13,225 bases of DNA from contig DUIL01000127.1 of NCBI GenBank assembly GCA_013330385.1, forward strand, positions 1 through 13,225. The letters run 5' to 3'. Made by a program: the position numbers and the translations under genes. Positions 6,498 through 13,225 of the stretch are shown here, one piece after another. The notes below the pieces were generated by a model, which was given only the letters and a program-made list of their open reading frames with translations, had not been told where the DNA came from and made no database searches. The DNA comes from Candidatus Thalassarchaeaceae archaeon (GTDB lineage: Archaea > Thermoplasmatota > Poseidoniia > Poseidoniales > Thalassarchaeaceae). Within the stretch, counting starts at the first letter, position 1; each line of letters starts with the position of its first letter.

Positions 6498-6530
6498 CGG
6501 GTGCGGCGACCCGCAAACTCGGTTTAACCG
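6498..6530. promoter_or_regulatory. Hairpin and palindrome upstream of the membrane gene
   Basis: CGGGT (6498-6502) pairs with ACCCG (6509-6513), directly before the minus-strand ATG at 6497. CGGTTTAACCG (6520-6530) is a symmetric 11-base palindrome. These fill most of the 55-bp gap after orc1/cdc6 and could be a terminator remnant or an operator for the membrane gene. Confidence 0.3.
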
Positions 6531-6552
6531 TTATCAGTATTGAATGGCTAAC

Positions 6553-7791
6553 TTATAGATGAGATTGTAGTCTATATCTACATCGAGCAGCCTGAGCGAT
6601 TAGAGGGTCTGCGTCACTCATAGTGGTAATTGCATCAATGGTTTTGGGTATGGCTGAGTTGACTTGCTTACTACGCCCTCCTCTTCCCTTACTGACATTT
6701 CTTGCCATAATCATTCCGAGAGTATCTAGTTCATTCAATAATGTCGAGATACGCCGTGGAGTTAGAGGCTCTACACTAACATTCAGACATGCATCAGAGT
6801 AGGTGCGGTATACTTCTCCCGTTGAGATATTTCTTAGACCGTTGTCTTCATTAATTCTAATAGAAAACAAAACTAATTTTTGATGAAGAGGAAGGGTTTG
6901 CAATACTGGTGTTACCTGATCATGTTCAAGTTGTGATTGGGCTAATCTCACGTGACGTGGTTCTACCTTTGTCTGAGAACGCTGTTCAGCCTTCTGAACA
7001 GATATTCGTAGAAGATCTAGAGCCCGACGTGCATCACCATGTTCTTGTGCCGCCAGTGCAGCACAAAGTTGAATCACACCATTTTCTAGAACATTTTCTC
7101 TAAGTCCCGTCGAGGCTCGAGCACTGAGAATATCTTTTATTTCCCCAGCTCCATATGGGTGGAAAATTAGATCTTCTTGACCGAGTCGACCTGAAACTCT
7201 TGGATCCAGTAACTGTGTGAAATGGAGATCATTACTAATTCCAATGATGCAGCATCGAGAATTCTGCAATATTGTGTTAAGGCTGGTTAAATTATACAGT
7301 AAATTATCTCCAGCACGTTCAACAAGGTTGTCGATTTCATCTAACACGATGATATGAACTCCTCCTGCCCTGTCCATTCTGTGTACTAATTGTTCTAACA
7401 CTCTGTCTGTAGGCCAGCCTGTGAATGGGATGGGTGGATCTCCTCTCTCAGACAGTTTGCTCGCAAGAGTCTGAACCACACGATAACGAGTATCAATTTG
7501 TCTACAGTTGATTTCGTATGTTCGCACTGTTTTATCCAACTCTTTTCCTTTTTCTCGAAGTTGCCCGAGAACGAATCTTGTCACTACTGTTTTCCCTGAT
7601 CCAGGAACTCCATAGAGAAGCATATTTGAGGGGATGTGTCCATTTAGTGCATCTACCAAGTTCCTAACTAACGCCTCAACTTCTCTATCACGATGAGGTA
7701 GTGTAGTTGGCTCAAAAGCATGGTCGAAAGTTCTCCTATCGAGGAATAGAGAATCTTGCCCGAGAATCTTCTCGAAAATATTTCCCTCCAT
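6553..7791 (-). CDS. Orc1/Cdc6 replication initiator AAA+ ATPase
   Basis: This is an origin-recognition and helicase-loading protein of archaeal DNA replication, which binds origin DNA in its ATP form. The 412 residues have the normal length and order. The AAA+ domain carries Walker A GVPGSGKT (61-68), Walker B VLDEID (149-154), sensor 1 GISND (184-188) and sensor 2 GDARRALD (252-259). A lid helical domain follows, and a winged helix (about 300-385) ends with basic residues (NVSKGRGGRSKQ, 365-376). The ATG at 7791 is supported by GAGGTG at 7799-7804. The gene is followed by a membrane protein on the same strand and preceded by a long AT-rich stretch without genes. In many archaea such genes lie beside the origin they serve. 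The family is certain; whether this copy is the main initiator is not known. Confidence 0.97.
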   Translation of the reverse strand: MEGNIFEKILGQDSLFLDRRTFDHAFEPTTLPHRDREVEALVRNLVDALNGHIPSNMLLYGVPGSGKTVVTRFVLGQLREKGKELDKTVRTYEINCRQIDTRYRVVQTLASKLSERGDPPIPFTGWPTDRVLEQLVHRMDRAGGVHIIVLDEIDNLVERAGDNLLYNLTSLNTILQNSRCCIIGISNDLHFTQLLDPRVSGRLGQEDLIFHPYGAGEIKDILSARASTGLRENVLENGVIQLCAALAAQEHGDARRALDLLRISVQKAEQRSQTKVEPRHVRLAQSQLEHDQVTPVLQTLPLHQKLVLFSIRINEDNGLRNISTGEVYRTYSDACLNVSVEPLTPRRISTLLNELDTLGMIMARNVSKGRGGRSKQVNSAIPKTIDAITTMSDADPLIAQAARCRYRLQSHL

Positions 7792-8183
7792 TTTTTTTCA
7801 CCTCTTCTTAGACCAATACGTAATGTGTCTAGACCTGTCAAGATGACGGCATCGGACCCAAACGCGGATTCCTTACGAGGGTGTTAATGGTAATGAAAGT
7901 ATCCGGTCTCCTGTCGTTGTTTGAGGCTAGATTGCGACTAATTTGATAGGCTAATATAATTGTTCAGTATTACATCTGAATCGCAAAAATAACAGACCAG
8001 TACTACTCTTTCTATAATTTCATTGGACCCATATATTCTAATCAACCATTCTAATTAAGGAAATTCCAGTAATCAAGCCCACCCTCAAGAAAAAATACAT
8101 CCAACCGATTCCGAAAATACACCAATATGTTACATGATTTGATAATTAATCACTAATTACAATAAATTAGATATTTATACAAG
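7792..8183. other. AT-rich gene-free stretch upstream of orc1/cdc6, candidate origin
   Basis: These 392 bases hold no gene. The part from about 8040 to 8183 is strongly AT-rich and includes ATAAAT/ATTTAT arms (8162-8178) and TTGATAATTAATCA-type sequence near 8139. TTGCGA (7932-7937) is inverted as TCGCAA (7981-7986). ATTCTAAT occurs twice, near 8036 and 8048. I searched for origin recognition boxes of the TCCAnnnGAAAC kind and found none convincing; the nearest is ATTTCATTGGA at 8027-8037. The minus end also holds the SD and presumably the promoter of orc1/cdc6. The origin assignment rests on context alone. Confidence 0.35.
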
Positions 8184-8984
8184 TTATTTTTTTAATGGTT
8201 TTTTTATCAGAGAAAATCCTCCATCAATTGAGATGTCCAAATAATCTCCATCTTCTAATTGTGTTATTTCTTCGGGTAGTTGAGGGGTTTCAAATCCATC
8301 TATCTCACCCTCGCCACTAGAGAAATTATGAGTTACTAATACTGTGGCTTTGGGAAACCTTTGAGCCAATCTCGAGACCTCTTTTGGATTGTGATGGTGG
8401 GCGCTTTCCACAAAATCAGGAACTCCCATTTCAACAAGAATTACATCAACATTTTCTGCTCTTAGATTTATTTCTTCACAGGGCCCCGAGTCTCCACAGT
8501 GAAGAATTGTGAACCCACTTTCGTGTGTGAGTAAGTATCCATGCGGGTCAGTTTCAGGAGTGTGACTTACAGGGAATCTTTCGTAGATCCACCCTGAGTC
8601 ACCAATGACTCCTGATTCGTTCTCAATCCATTCAACATCATCTTCGAGTGCCCCCTCAAGGCTACCTGGAAATCCAATTGTACTCAAACCTGAAAGGATT
8701 TCTTTACCATTTGGTCGAAGATAAATATTCATTGAGCCACTTTGAGGTTTGGAGATATATTGCCTATCAAGTAAGATAAATGGAAATCCGAACATATGGT
8801 CAGCATGCCAGTGTGTGAACAGTAGATGTTCAATTTGTCCCGGTGAAACTCCAGCTTGACGTAGTTGAGGTAGAACTGTGGGTGGGGCATCAACAAGGAT
8901 TTTTCCATCTATCAGAACTAATGCATGCAACCGTCCTGGTGGTGAATGAGCATTGCCTGTCCCGAGGAACTGCACGCGCGGCAT
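8184..8984 (-). CDS. Metallo-beta-lactamase-fold hydrolase, RNase Z-like
   Basis: A 266-residue metal-dependent hydrolase of the RNase Z/phosphodiesterase branch of the metallo-beta-lactamase fold. The two-metal site is complete: THWHADH (57-63), His141 in VSHT, Asp165 in HCGDSG and His219 in VTHN. The N-terminal FLGTGNAHSPPGR (6-18) is typical of the RNase Z-like group, and SAHHHNPKEVSRLA (194-207) corresponds to the conserved helix with His. It lacks the long exosite arm expected of many tRNA 3'-processing RNase Z enzymes, and no clear flexible arm is seen. A cyclic-nucleotide or other phosphodiesterase is therefore as likely as tRNA processing. No SD precedes the ATG at 8984, so the message may be leaderless. 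It diverges from the flavoreductase gene. Confidence 0.88.
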   Translation of the reverse strand: MPRVQFLGTGNAHSPPGRLHALVLIDGKILVDAPPTVLPQLRQAGVSPGQIEHLLFTHWHADHMFGFPFILLDRQYISKPQSGSMNIYLRPNGKEILSGLSTIGFPGSLEGALEDDVEWIENESGVIGDSGWIYERFPVSHTPETDPHGYLLTHESGFTILHCGDSGPCEEINLRAENVDVILVEMGVPDFVESAHHHNPKEVSRLAQRFPKATVLVTHNFSSGEGEIDGFETPQLPEEITQLEDGDYLDISIDGGFSLIKKPLKK

Positions 8985-9029
8985 GGTCTACTGAAGATGC
9001 GGACTTGACTTGAGTCGTTCGCAAGAGCC

Positions 9030-9060
9030 GGGTCCTCACGCCCGCTACGCGGGCGAACCC
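9030..9060. other. Strong GC hairpin in the divergent spacer
   Basis: CGCCCGC (9039-9045) pairs with GCGGGCG (9049-9055) around a three-base loop. The stem is extended by GGGT (9030-9033) with ACCC (9057-9060) across an internal loop. It stands between the hydrolase and reductase genes and is followed by seven C at 9064-9070. It could be an RNA leader, a small RNA or a protein-binding site. It does not fit a tRNA. Confidence 0.55.
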
Positions 9061-9073
9061 AAACCCCCCCTTC

Positions 9074-9081
9074 TTTGATAA
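9074..9081 (+). promoter_or_regulatory. Candidate TATA box for the flavoreductase
   Basis: TTTGATAA lies about 25-30 bases before a likely transcript start just ahead of the SD at 9107. It is an AT-rich patch within an otherwise GC-rich spacer. Confidence 0.3.
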
Positions 9082-9106
9082 ACGGAGTTCGGGTCGGCGG
9101 GACATC

Positions 9107-9111
9107 GAGGT
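9107..9111 (+). promoter_or_regulatory. Shine-Dalgarno favouring the ATG at 9118
   Basis: GAGGT ends three bases before the ATG at 9115 and six bases before the in-frame ATG at 9118. The spacing suits the second ATG better, so the protein may begin MSDWS rather than MMSDWS. Confidence 0.5.
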
Positions 9112-9114
9112 CTG

Positions 9115-10398
9115 ATGATGTCTGATTGGAGTGCAAAAAATCCGTACAAGTCAAAGTTGACTGAGAACTATGTCTTGAATGGTGAGAGTTCGCGAAAGGA
9201 AACTCGTCATATTGTCTTTGACTTAGGAGATTCAGGTTTAGAATACAAGGCTGGTGATGCCCTTGGAGTAATCCCTCGTGGCCCTCCTGAGTTAATTGAG
9301 TCATTACTTACGGCAGCAAATTTCTCTGGTGATGAGTTGGTTGAAACTCATCTCGGTGAAACTACTTTGAAAGAGGCAATGTCTAGTCATTTAGAGATTC
9401 ATCGAGTATCAAAGAAGTGGATTCAGAATCTTGGAAATCGTCTTGCATCAGATTCAGGGCCCGTGGAGGTCAAAATTGTACAGAGAACTAGAGTTTCAAC
9501 AGAGGACGGTTCACTTGTGATGGATTGGACTGGTTCGGGAGAGGGTGATGATTTACCTGATGGGTACGAAGAGATTGGTGCTGCTTGTGATCCAATGGCA
9601 ACACTATGGAATGAATTGACAGGAAATGCAGATTCGATGGAGGACTATATGTGGTCTCGTGACTACATAGACGCACTCGGTGACTTTGGAAACATTGGCT
9701 TCACCCCTCAACAATTGGTTGACGGCATGGACCGGCTGAAACCTCGTCTATACTCAATAGCTAGCAGCCCCGAGCATGAACCAGGTACTGTTCACCTAAC
9801 CGTTGGAATTGTGCGGTACTCTCACCATGACCGTGACCGAACTGGGCTTTGTACAGGTTTCCTATCAGATCGTTGTGCAGTAGGTGAGACTGAGATTGAT
9901 GTTTTCATGTCCCCAACTCGTTCATTTATTCTTCCAGAAAATGGCGATACTGATTGTATCATGGTCGGTCCCGGAACTGGAATAGCACCTTTCCGCGCCT
10001 TCCTGCAACAGCGTGATATCAACGGAGACAAGGGTCAAAATTGGCTCTTCTTTGGAGACTGGACAGAAGAAGGAGAATATTACTATCGAGATGAGATGGA
10101 TGATTGGAAGGCAAGAGGTGTTCTTGACCGACATGAATTAGCTTGGTCAAGGGCTGGTTCTGAGAAAGTGTATGTTCAGCACTTGATGCGAAATAATGGT
10201 GAAGAAATTTGGAATTGGATTGATGGTGGTGCGTATTTTTATGTCTGCGGTGATAAATCACGAATGGCTAAGGATGTTCACCAAACTCTCATCGACATTT
10301 GTTCCGAATATGGCGGAATGTCTGCCGAAGATGCTAAAGAATTCGTTGAAAAAGGTATGATGAAGACCGATAAGCGGTATCTTCGCGACGTATACTGA
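9115..10398 (+). CDS. CysJ/P450-reductase-like NADPH:FAD oxidoreductase without flavodoxin domain
   Basis: This cytosolic flavoprotein passes electrons from NADPH to FAD and on to a separate acceptor. The 427 residues match the reductase half of sulfite reductase flavoprotein and cytochrome P450 reductase. The FAD domain has the connecting insert and KAGDALGVIP (45-54), RLYSIASS (211-218) and GLCTGFLSD (244-252). The NADPH domain has GPGTGIAPFRAF (285-296), FFGD (312-315) and CGDKSRM (379-385). The protein ends RYLRDVY, as in CysJ-type proteins, with an aromatic last residue. The N-terminal FMN-flavodoxin domain of CysJ is missing and no flavodoxin or sulfite reductase haem subunit gene is nearby, so the electron acceptor is unknown. 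The biotin carboxylase follows after 65 bases holding a hairpin. The reductase family is clear; sulfite reduction is only one possibility. Confidence 0.9.
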   Translation: MMSDWSAKNPYKSKLTENYVLNGESSRKETRHIVFDLGDSGLEYKAGDALGVIPRGPPELIESLLTAANFSGDELVETHLGETTLKEAMSSHLEIHRVSKKWIQNLGNRLASDSGPVEVKIVQRTRVSTEDGSLVMDWTGSGEGDDLPDGYEEIGAACDPMATLWNELTGNADSMEDYMWSRDYIDALGDFGNIGFTPQQLVDGMDRLKPRLYSIASSPEHEPGTVHLTVGIVRYSHHDRDRTGLCTGFLSDRCAVGETEIDVFMSPTRSFILPENGDTDCIMVGPGTGIAPFRAFLQQRDINGDKGQNWLFFGDWTEEGEYYYRDEMDDWKARGVLDRHELAWSRAGSEKVYVQHLMRNNGEEIWNWIDGGAYFYVCGDKSRMAKDVHQTLIDICSEYGGMSAEDAKEFVEKGMMKTDKRYLRDVY

Positions 10399-10436
10399 TT
10401 CATATCGACCACCTATGGCGGTCGCCGAACGAATCA
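10396..10436 (+). terminator. Nested hairpin after the flavoreductase
   Basis: TGATTC (10396-10401, containing the stop codon) pairs with GAATCA (10431-10436). Inside it CGACC (10406-10410) pairs with GGTCG (10420-10424). No T-run follows. It may attenuate read-through into the carboxylase gene or stabilise the message end. Confidence 0.35.
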
Positions 10437-10463
10437 TAGGATTCAACCTTCAGGATTGACTTA

Positions 10464-11801
10464 ATGTTCCGCAGGGTTCTAATCGCGAATCGCGGTGAAA
10501 TCGCCCTTCGTATCTTACGTTCTCTTCGCACCCTAGGCATCGAGGCGGTAATGATTCATGGACGAGAAGATAGGTTATCTACTCCAGTAAGATTGGCCGA
10601 TGAGGCAATTCACATTGCCCGTGATGACCCGCTAGCATCTTATCTCGATATTGAGGCAATTGTAGCCGCTGCAAAAGAAGTTGGAGCGGATGCTGTTCAT
10701 CCGGGTTATGGATTCCTTGCTGAAAATCCTGTGTTTGCCGAGAGGCTTGAACAAGAGGGAATAACATTCATCGGACCAAGTTCCAAAGTACTACGTCTAC
10801 TCGGCGACAAGATAACTGCTAGAGAGGCCATGTCACGAGCCGGTTTGCCTATTGCTCAAGGCTCTCCTGGGCCAATTTCCGATCCAAAGGAGGCTACTGA
10901 TATTGCCAAACAGATAGGCTTCCCTGTAATTATCAAAGCCGCAGCAGGTGGAGGTGGAATAGGGATGCAAGTAGTTCAGAAACAAGAGGAGTTTGAATCC
11001 GCTCTAAAATTATGTCAAGGCCGAGCTCTTTCTGCCTTTGGGGATGACAGAGTATTCCTTGAGAAATTCATTGAAGGGGCTCAGCATATCGAATTTCAAG
11101 TACTTGGTGATGGTACAAGAGCGGTTCATTTTGGTGAGCGTTTTTGTTCAATTCAACGCCGTCATCAGAAGATATTGGAGGAAGGCCCGTGGCTTACTGA
11201 AGAAGTTAGAGAGGATATAGGGAATCGTGTTGTTGCTGGTGCTGAAGCGGTTGGATACAAAGGATTAGCGACCTTTGAATTTCTTCGAGATTCTAGCGGT
11301 GAATTCTACTTCCTCGAAGTTAACCCACGTGTCCAAGTAGAACATACAGTTACTGAAATGATAACAGGATTCGATCTTGTATCTCTTGGTATCAGAATCG
11401 CTTCGGGTGAGAATTTACCGCTGTTACAATCAGATATTTCGATTTCCGGTCATGCTATACAAGCTAGACTGAATGCCGAAAATCCACGAACCCTCGAACC
11501 TTCACCTGGAAGATTATGGGAGTGTCATTGGCCATCAGGACCGGGTGTTCGAGTAGATAGTCACGCACATACCGGCTACGACATGCCCCCTTCATTTGAC
11601 TCACTATTAGCCAAGCTAATTGTTTGGGGGCGTGACAGAGATGAGGCAGTTCGTAGATTGGACGCAGCACTAAGTGAGACACTGATACTAGGAGTAGATA
11701 CACTGATACCTCTTCACAGGGCCATTCTGTCTGAGGAAGATTTCCGAAACAGAGATGTTACCATTACATATCTTGAGGAGCACGCAGAATTGTTGGAGTG
11801 A
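10464..11801 (+). CDS. Biotin carboxylase subunit of an acyl-CoA or pyruvate carboxylase
   Basis: This subunit carboxylates biotin on a carrier protein using ATP and bicarbonate, the first half-reaction of acetyl/propionyl-CoA or pyruvate carboxylase. The 445 residues are the usual length of a stand-alone subunit and start with the typical RVLIANRGEIA (4-14). Other marks are HPGYGFLAEN (79-88), the ATP-grasp glycine loop GGGGIGM (162-168), QRRHQK (231-236), EVNPRVQVEH (285-294) and RLNAE (335-339). The EVNPR wording is like pyruvate carboxylase. Two positions are unusual: Ile166 replaces the Arg or Lys of GGGG(R/K)GM, and Phe227 stands where ERDCS has Asp. No biotin carrier or carboxyltransferase gene is in the window, so the substrate cannot be told. 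AGGA at 10452 supports the ATG. It is probably co-transcribed with the kinase downstream. Confidence 0.93.
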   Translation: MFRRVLIANRGEIALRILRSLRTLGIEAVMIHGREDRLSTPVRLADEAIHIARDDPLASYLDIEAIVAAAKEVGADAVHPGYGFLAENPVFAERLEQEGITFIGPSSKVLRLLGDKITAREAMSRAGLPIAQGSPGPISDPKEATDIAKQIGFPVIIKAAAGGGGIGMQVVQKQEEFESALKLCQGRALSAFGDDRVFLEKFIEGAQHIEFQVLGDGTRAVHFGERFCSIQRRHQKILEEGPWLTEEVREDIGNRVVAGAEAVGYKGLATFEFLRDSSGEFYFLEVNPRVQVEHTVTEMITGFDLVSLGIRIASGENLPLLQSDISISGHAIQARLNAENPRTLEPSPGRLWECHWPSGPGVRVDSHAHTGYDMPPSFDSLLAKLIVWGRDRDEAVRRLDAALSETLILGVDTLIPLHRAILSEEDFRNRDVTITYLEEHAELLE

Positions 11802-11808
11802 GGTGAGG
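11802..11808 (+). promoter_or_regulatory. Shine-Dalgarno next to the carboxylase stop
   Basis: GGTGAGG directly follows the carboxylase TGA (11799-11801) and ends two bases before the kinase ATG at 11811. This suggests coupled translation of the two genes. Confidence 0.55.
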
Positions 11809-11810
11809 AT

Positions 11811-12776
11811 ATGGATTTGGTAATCGTAGGCTCGATTGGTTACGATGATATCCAAACTCCTCAAGATAGTGGTTCAGACCTCCTTGGGGGTGCTGCTGTC
11901 TATGCAGGGCTTGCTGCATCTCATCACCTTCCAACAGTTGATGAAAGTCCTACTAGAGTTGGAATAGTGGGTGTAGTGGGAGATGATTTTTCAGTTTACA
12001 ATCAAATGATATTGGAAAAGGCAGGATTGAATCTCTCGGGTGTAACTCGTAATGAAGGTAAGACGTTTAGATGGTCTGGGCGTTATGAAGGAGCTATGGA
12101 AACTGTAGAAACATTAGCTACCGAGGTCAACGTCTTAGCTGATTTTGATCCTAAACTACCAGATGTATGGACCGAACCTGAGATTCTCTTCTGCGCTAGC
12201 ACACATCCGGCTACACAAGTATCCGTTCTCAACCAATGCCCAGGGGCACAGTTGACTGTTTTGGATACGTTCATGTTGTGGATTGAAACTGAGTTTGAGA
12301 CACTATCTGAGGCAATAAGAAAAGTCGATTTGGCAGTCATAAATGAACAAGAGGCGTGTGCGATTGCTGGTGAAGAAATTCTTCCATTAGCCATGCACGC
12401 AATAATGTCTGGTGAAGCACTACACGGTGGTTCTGGATCTGGCCCAGGCCCACGTGGGTTAATCGTGAAGCGTGGTAGCGGGGGAGTTCTAGCTATGCTT
12501 CCTTGTGGGACAGTTGCTCTACCAGCATTTCCAACGGATAAGATAGTTGATCCCACCGGATGTGGTGATTCCTTCGCAGGTGCTCTACTTGCTCATCTCA
12601 TAGGTAGAAGAGGTATCCTTAACGACATTGATTCGATACGTACAGCACTCGTTCATGCTACCGTTACTGCTTCTTTCACATTGAGTGGTATTGGTATCAG
12701 TGGCCTGAGTAATATCGAGCGAGGGCCATACCATGCACGTGTTGACAAATACCGCCGAATAGTGGGCCTAACCTGA
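11811..12776 (+). CDS. PfkB/ribokinase-family sugar or nucleoside kinase
   Basis: A cytosolic kinase that phosphorylates a sugar, sugar phosphate or nucleoside; the substrate is not known. The 321 residues carry the N-terminal GGAAVYAG (26-33) and VGVVGDDF (53-60), the NEQEA segment (178-182), and the C-terminal signature DPTGCGDSFAGAL (247-259) with the predicted catalytic base Asp253. The phrase LDTFMLWIE (151-159) followed by VDLAVINEQEA is typical of a PfkB subgroup with no assigned substrate. A Gly/Ser/Pro stretch at 206-214 (GGSGSGPGP) looks like an inserted flexible loop. The start is nine bases after the carboxylase stop, with the SD just before it, so the two form an operon. Its stop is one base from the stop of the convergent hypothetical gene. 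The family is clear; pairing with a biotin carboxylase gives no obvious pathway. Confidence 0.9.
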   Translation: MDLVIVGSIGYDDIQTPQDSGSDLLGGAAVYAGLAASHHLPTVDESPTRVGIVGVVGDDFSVYNQMILEKAGLNLSGVTRNEGKTFRWSGRYEGAMETVETLATEVNVLADFDPKLPDVWTEPEILFCASTHPATQVSVLNQCPGAQLTVLDTFMLWIETEFETLSEAIRKVDLAVINEQEACAIAGEEILPLAMHAIMSGEALHGGSGSGPGPRGLIVKRGSGGVLAMLPCGTVALPAFPTDKIVDPTGCGDSFAGALLAHLIGRRGILNDIDSIRTALVHATVTASFTLSGIGISGLSNIERGPYHARVDKYRRIVGLT

Positions 12777-12777
12777 T

Positions 12778-13194
12778 TCAATCAAGTCTTCGAATTCCGG
12801 GAAGTTGCTTGTCTTTACTCCCGGTTCTTTTCAATTGATTAAATCTCAATCCACTCTCAGTCCTTAATGCAGGAGGTTGAAATTCTTCATCAGTTTTTAC
12901 TCCTGAGACAATCTCATCTAACTTCTCTATTGCAGACGAAGTACTCGGTCCCTTGTTCATTTGTCTAACTCTAGATACCACATCAGCCTGATGATCTTGG
13001 TCCGACCTAAGTCGGAGTAATTGACTGGACCTGAATCTTGTATTCCTATCATATTCACCACCATCTTTGTCTCCATACTCGGCACTGTAGGATTCTTGCA
13101 CTTCAATTCGACGTGACTTTGGCGTCAATAGAGATTCTAGCCAATTCTGTTTCTTTGGCTCCCCTTGGGTTCCTCTGATTCTCCCATTACCCAT
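12778..13194 (-). CDS. Charged hypothetical protein, possibly running past the window edge
   Basis: A protein of at least 138 residues, rich in Arg, Lys, Asp, Glu, Ser and Gln, with few hydrophobic runs, so probably largely disordered. Features include a basic patch (LLTPKSRRIEV, near 22-32), an Asp/Gly-rich piece (YGDKDGGEYD, 40-49) and a helix-prone segment (SSAIEKLDEIVSGV, near 86-99). No domain or family is recognised. The given start is the ATG at 13194, but the frame stays open upstream to 13225 without a stop (reading ISKLANS before the Met). The true start may therefore lie outside the window and this entry may be partial. It is convergent with the kinase, one base apart at the stops. 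It is accepted as a gene because the frame is long and no better gene fits this stretch. Confidence 0.6.
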   Translation of the reverse strand: MGNGRIRGTQGEPKKQNWLESLLTPKSRRIEVQESYSAEYGDKDGGEYDRNTRFRSSQLLRLRSDQDHQADVVSRVRQMNKGPSTSSAIEKLDEIVSGVKTDEEFQPPALRTESGLRFNQLKRTGSKDKQLPGIRRLD

Positions 13195-13225
13195 GCTATT
13201 GGCTAATTTTGAGATAGCGGGAAAT

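Noticed and set aside
8020..8040. Mini origin-recognition box (TCCAATGAAAT on minus)
   Set aside because: The spacing between TCCA and GAAA is one base short of the known pattern and there is no second copy, so it is probably chance.
9021..9070. tRNA or tRNA fragment
   Set aside because: The CGGGTT-like stem resembles a T arm at first sight, but there is no acceptor stem, anticodon arm or D arm at the right spacing on either strand.
1..13225. CRISPR array, insertion sequence or prophage
   Set aside because: No regularly spaced repeats, transposase, terminal inverted repeats or phage-type genes are visible. The gene content is ordinary chromosomal.

Overview
The window looks like a piece of an archaeal chromosome. 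The strongest sign is an Orc1/Cdc6 replication initiator (6553-7791, minus). A second is a CoA-biosynthesis protein of archaeal type, phosphopantetheine adenylyltransferase joined to a DUF359 GTP-dependent dephospho-CoA kinase. Base composition is moderate, coding is dense, and several starts have Shine-Dalgarno (SD) sequences. Bacterial- or eukaryote-like metabolic genes are mixed in: a glycolytic-type class I aldolase, a CysJ-like flavoreductase and an AccC-like biotin carboxylase. Together this suggests a marine Thermoplasmatota archaeon, most likely Marine Group II (Poseidoniales). That placement is inference; no rRNA gene is present to confirm it.

Layout, left to right. (1) Class I fructose-bisphosphate aldolase (plus, 75-1085). 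(2) Two tandem, mutually similar small winged-helix-like genes on minus (1122-1376 and 1381-1659). They diverge from an 872-residue plus-strand protein with an N-terminal winged helix and an otherwise unrecognised body (1919-4537). The 259-bp region between them carries direct and inverted repeats. (3) A GC-rich non-coding stretch (about 4590-4930) with several strong complementary helices, read here as a structured RNA. Its helix order resembles RNase P RNA but the conserved boxes fit poorly. It ends just before the PPAT-DPCK fusion gene (4945-5961). (4) A minus-strand block: a small membrane protein (5967-6497), Orc1/Cdc6 (6553-7791), a 392-bp AT-rich gene-free stretch that is a candidate replication origin, and an RNase Z-like metallo-beta-lactamase hydrolase (8184-8984). 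(5) A divergent spacer with a strong GC hairpin, then a plus-strand run: flavodoxin-less CysJ-type NADPH reductase (9115-10398), biotin carboxylase (10464-11801) and a PfkB-family kinase (11811-12776) with its SD sequence at the end of the carboxylase gene. (6) A charged hypothetical protein on minus (12778-13194), whose frame stays open to the window edge.

Most genes are core metabolism or replication: glycolysis/gluconeogenesis, CoA synthesis, acyl-CoA or pyruvate carboxylation, and electron transfer. CoA made by the fusion enzyme and carboxylation by the biotin carboxylase are metabolically related, but the genes are not adjacent. The least explained parts are the structured RNA candidate, the 872-residue winged-helix protein with its two small divergent neighbours, and the AT-rich region upstream of orc1/cdc6.
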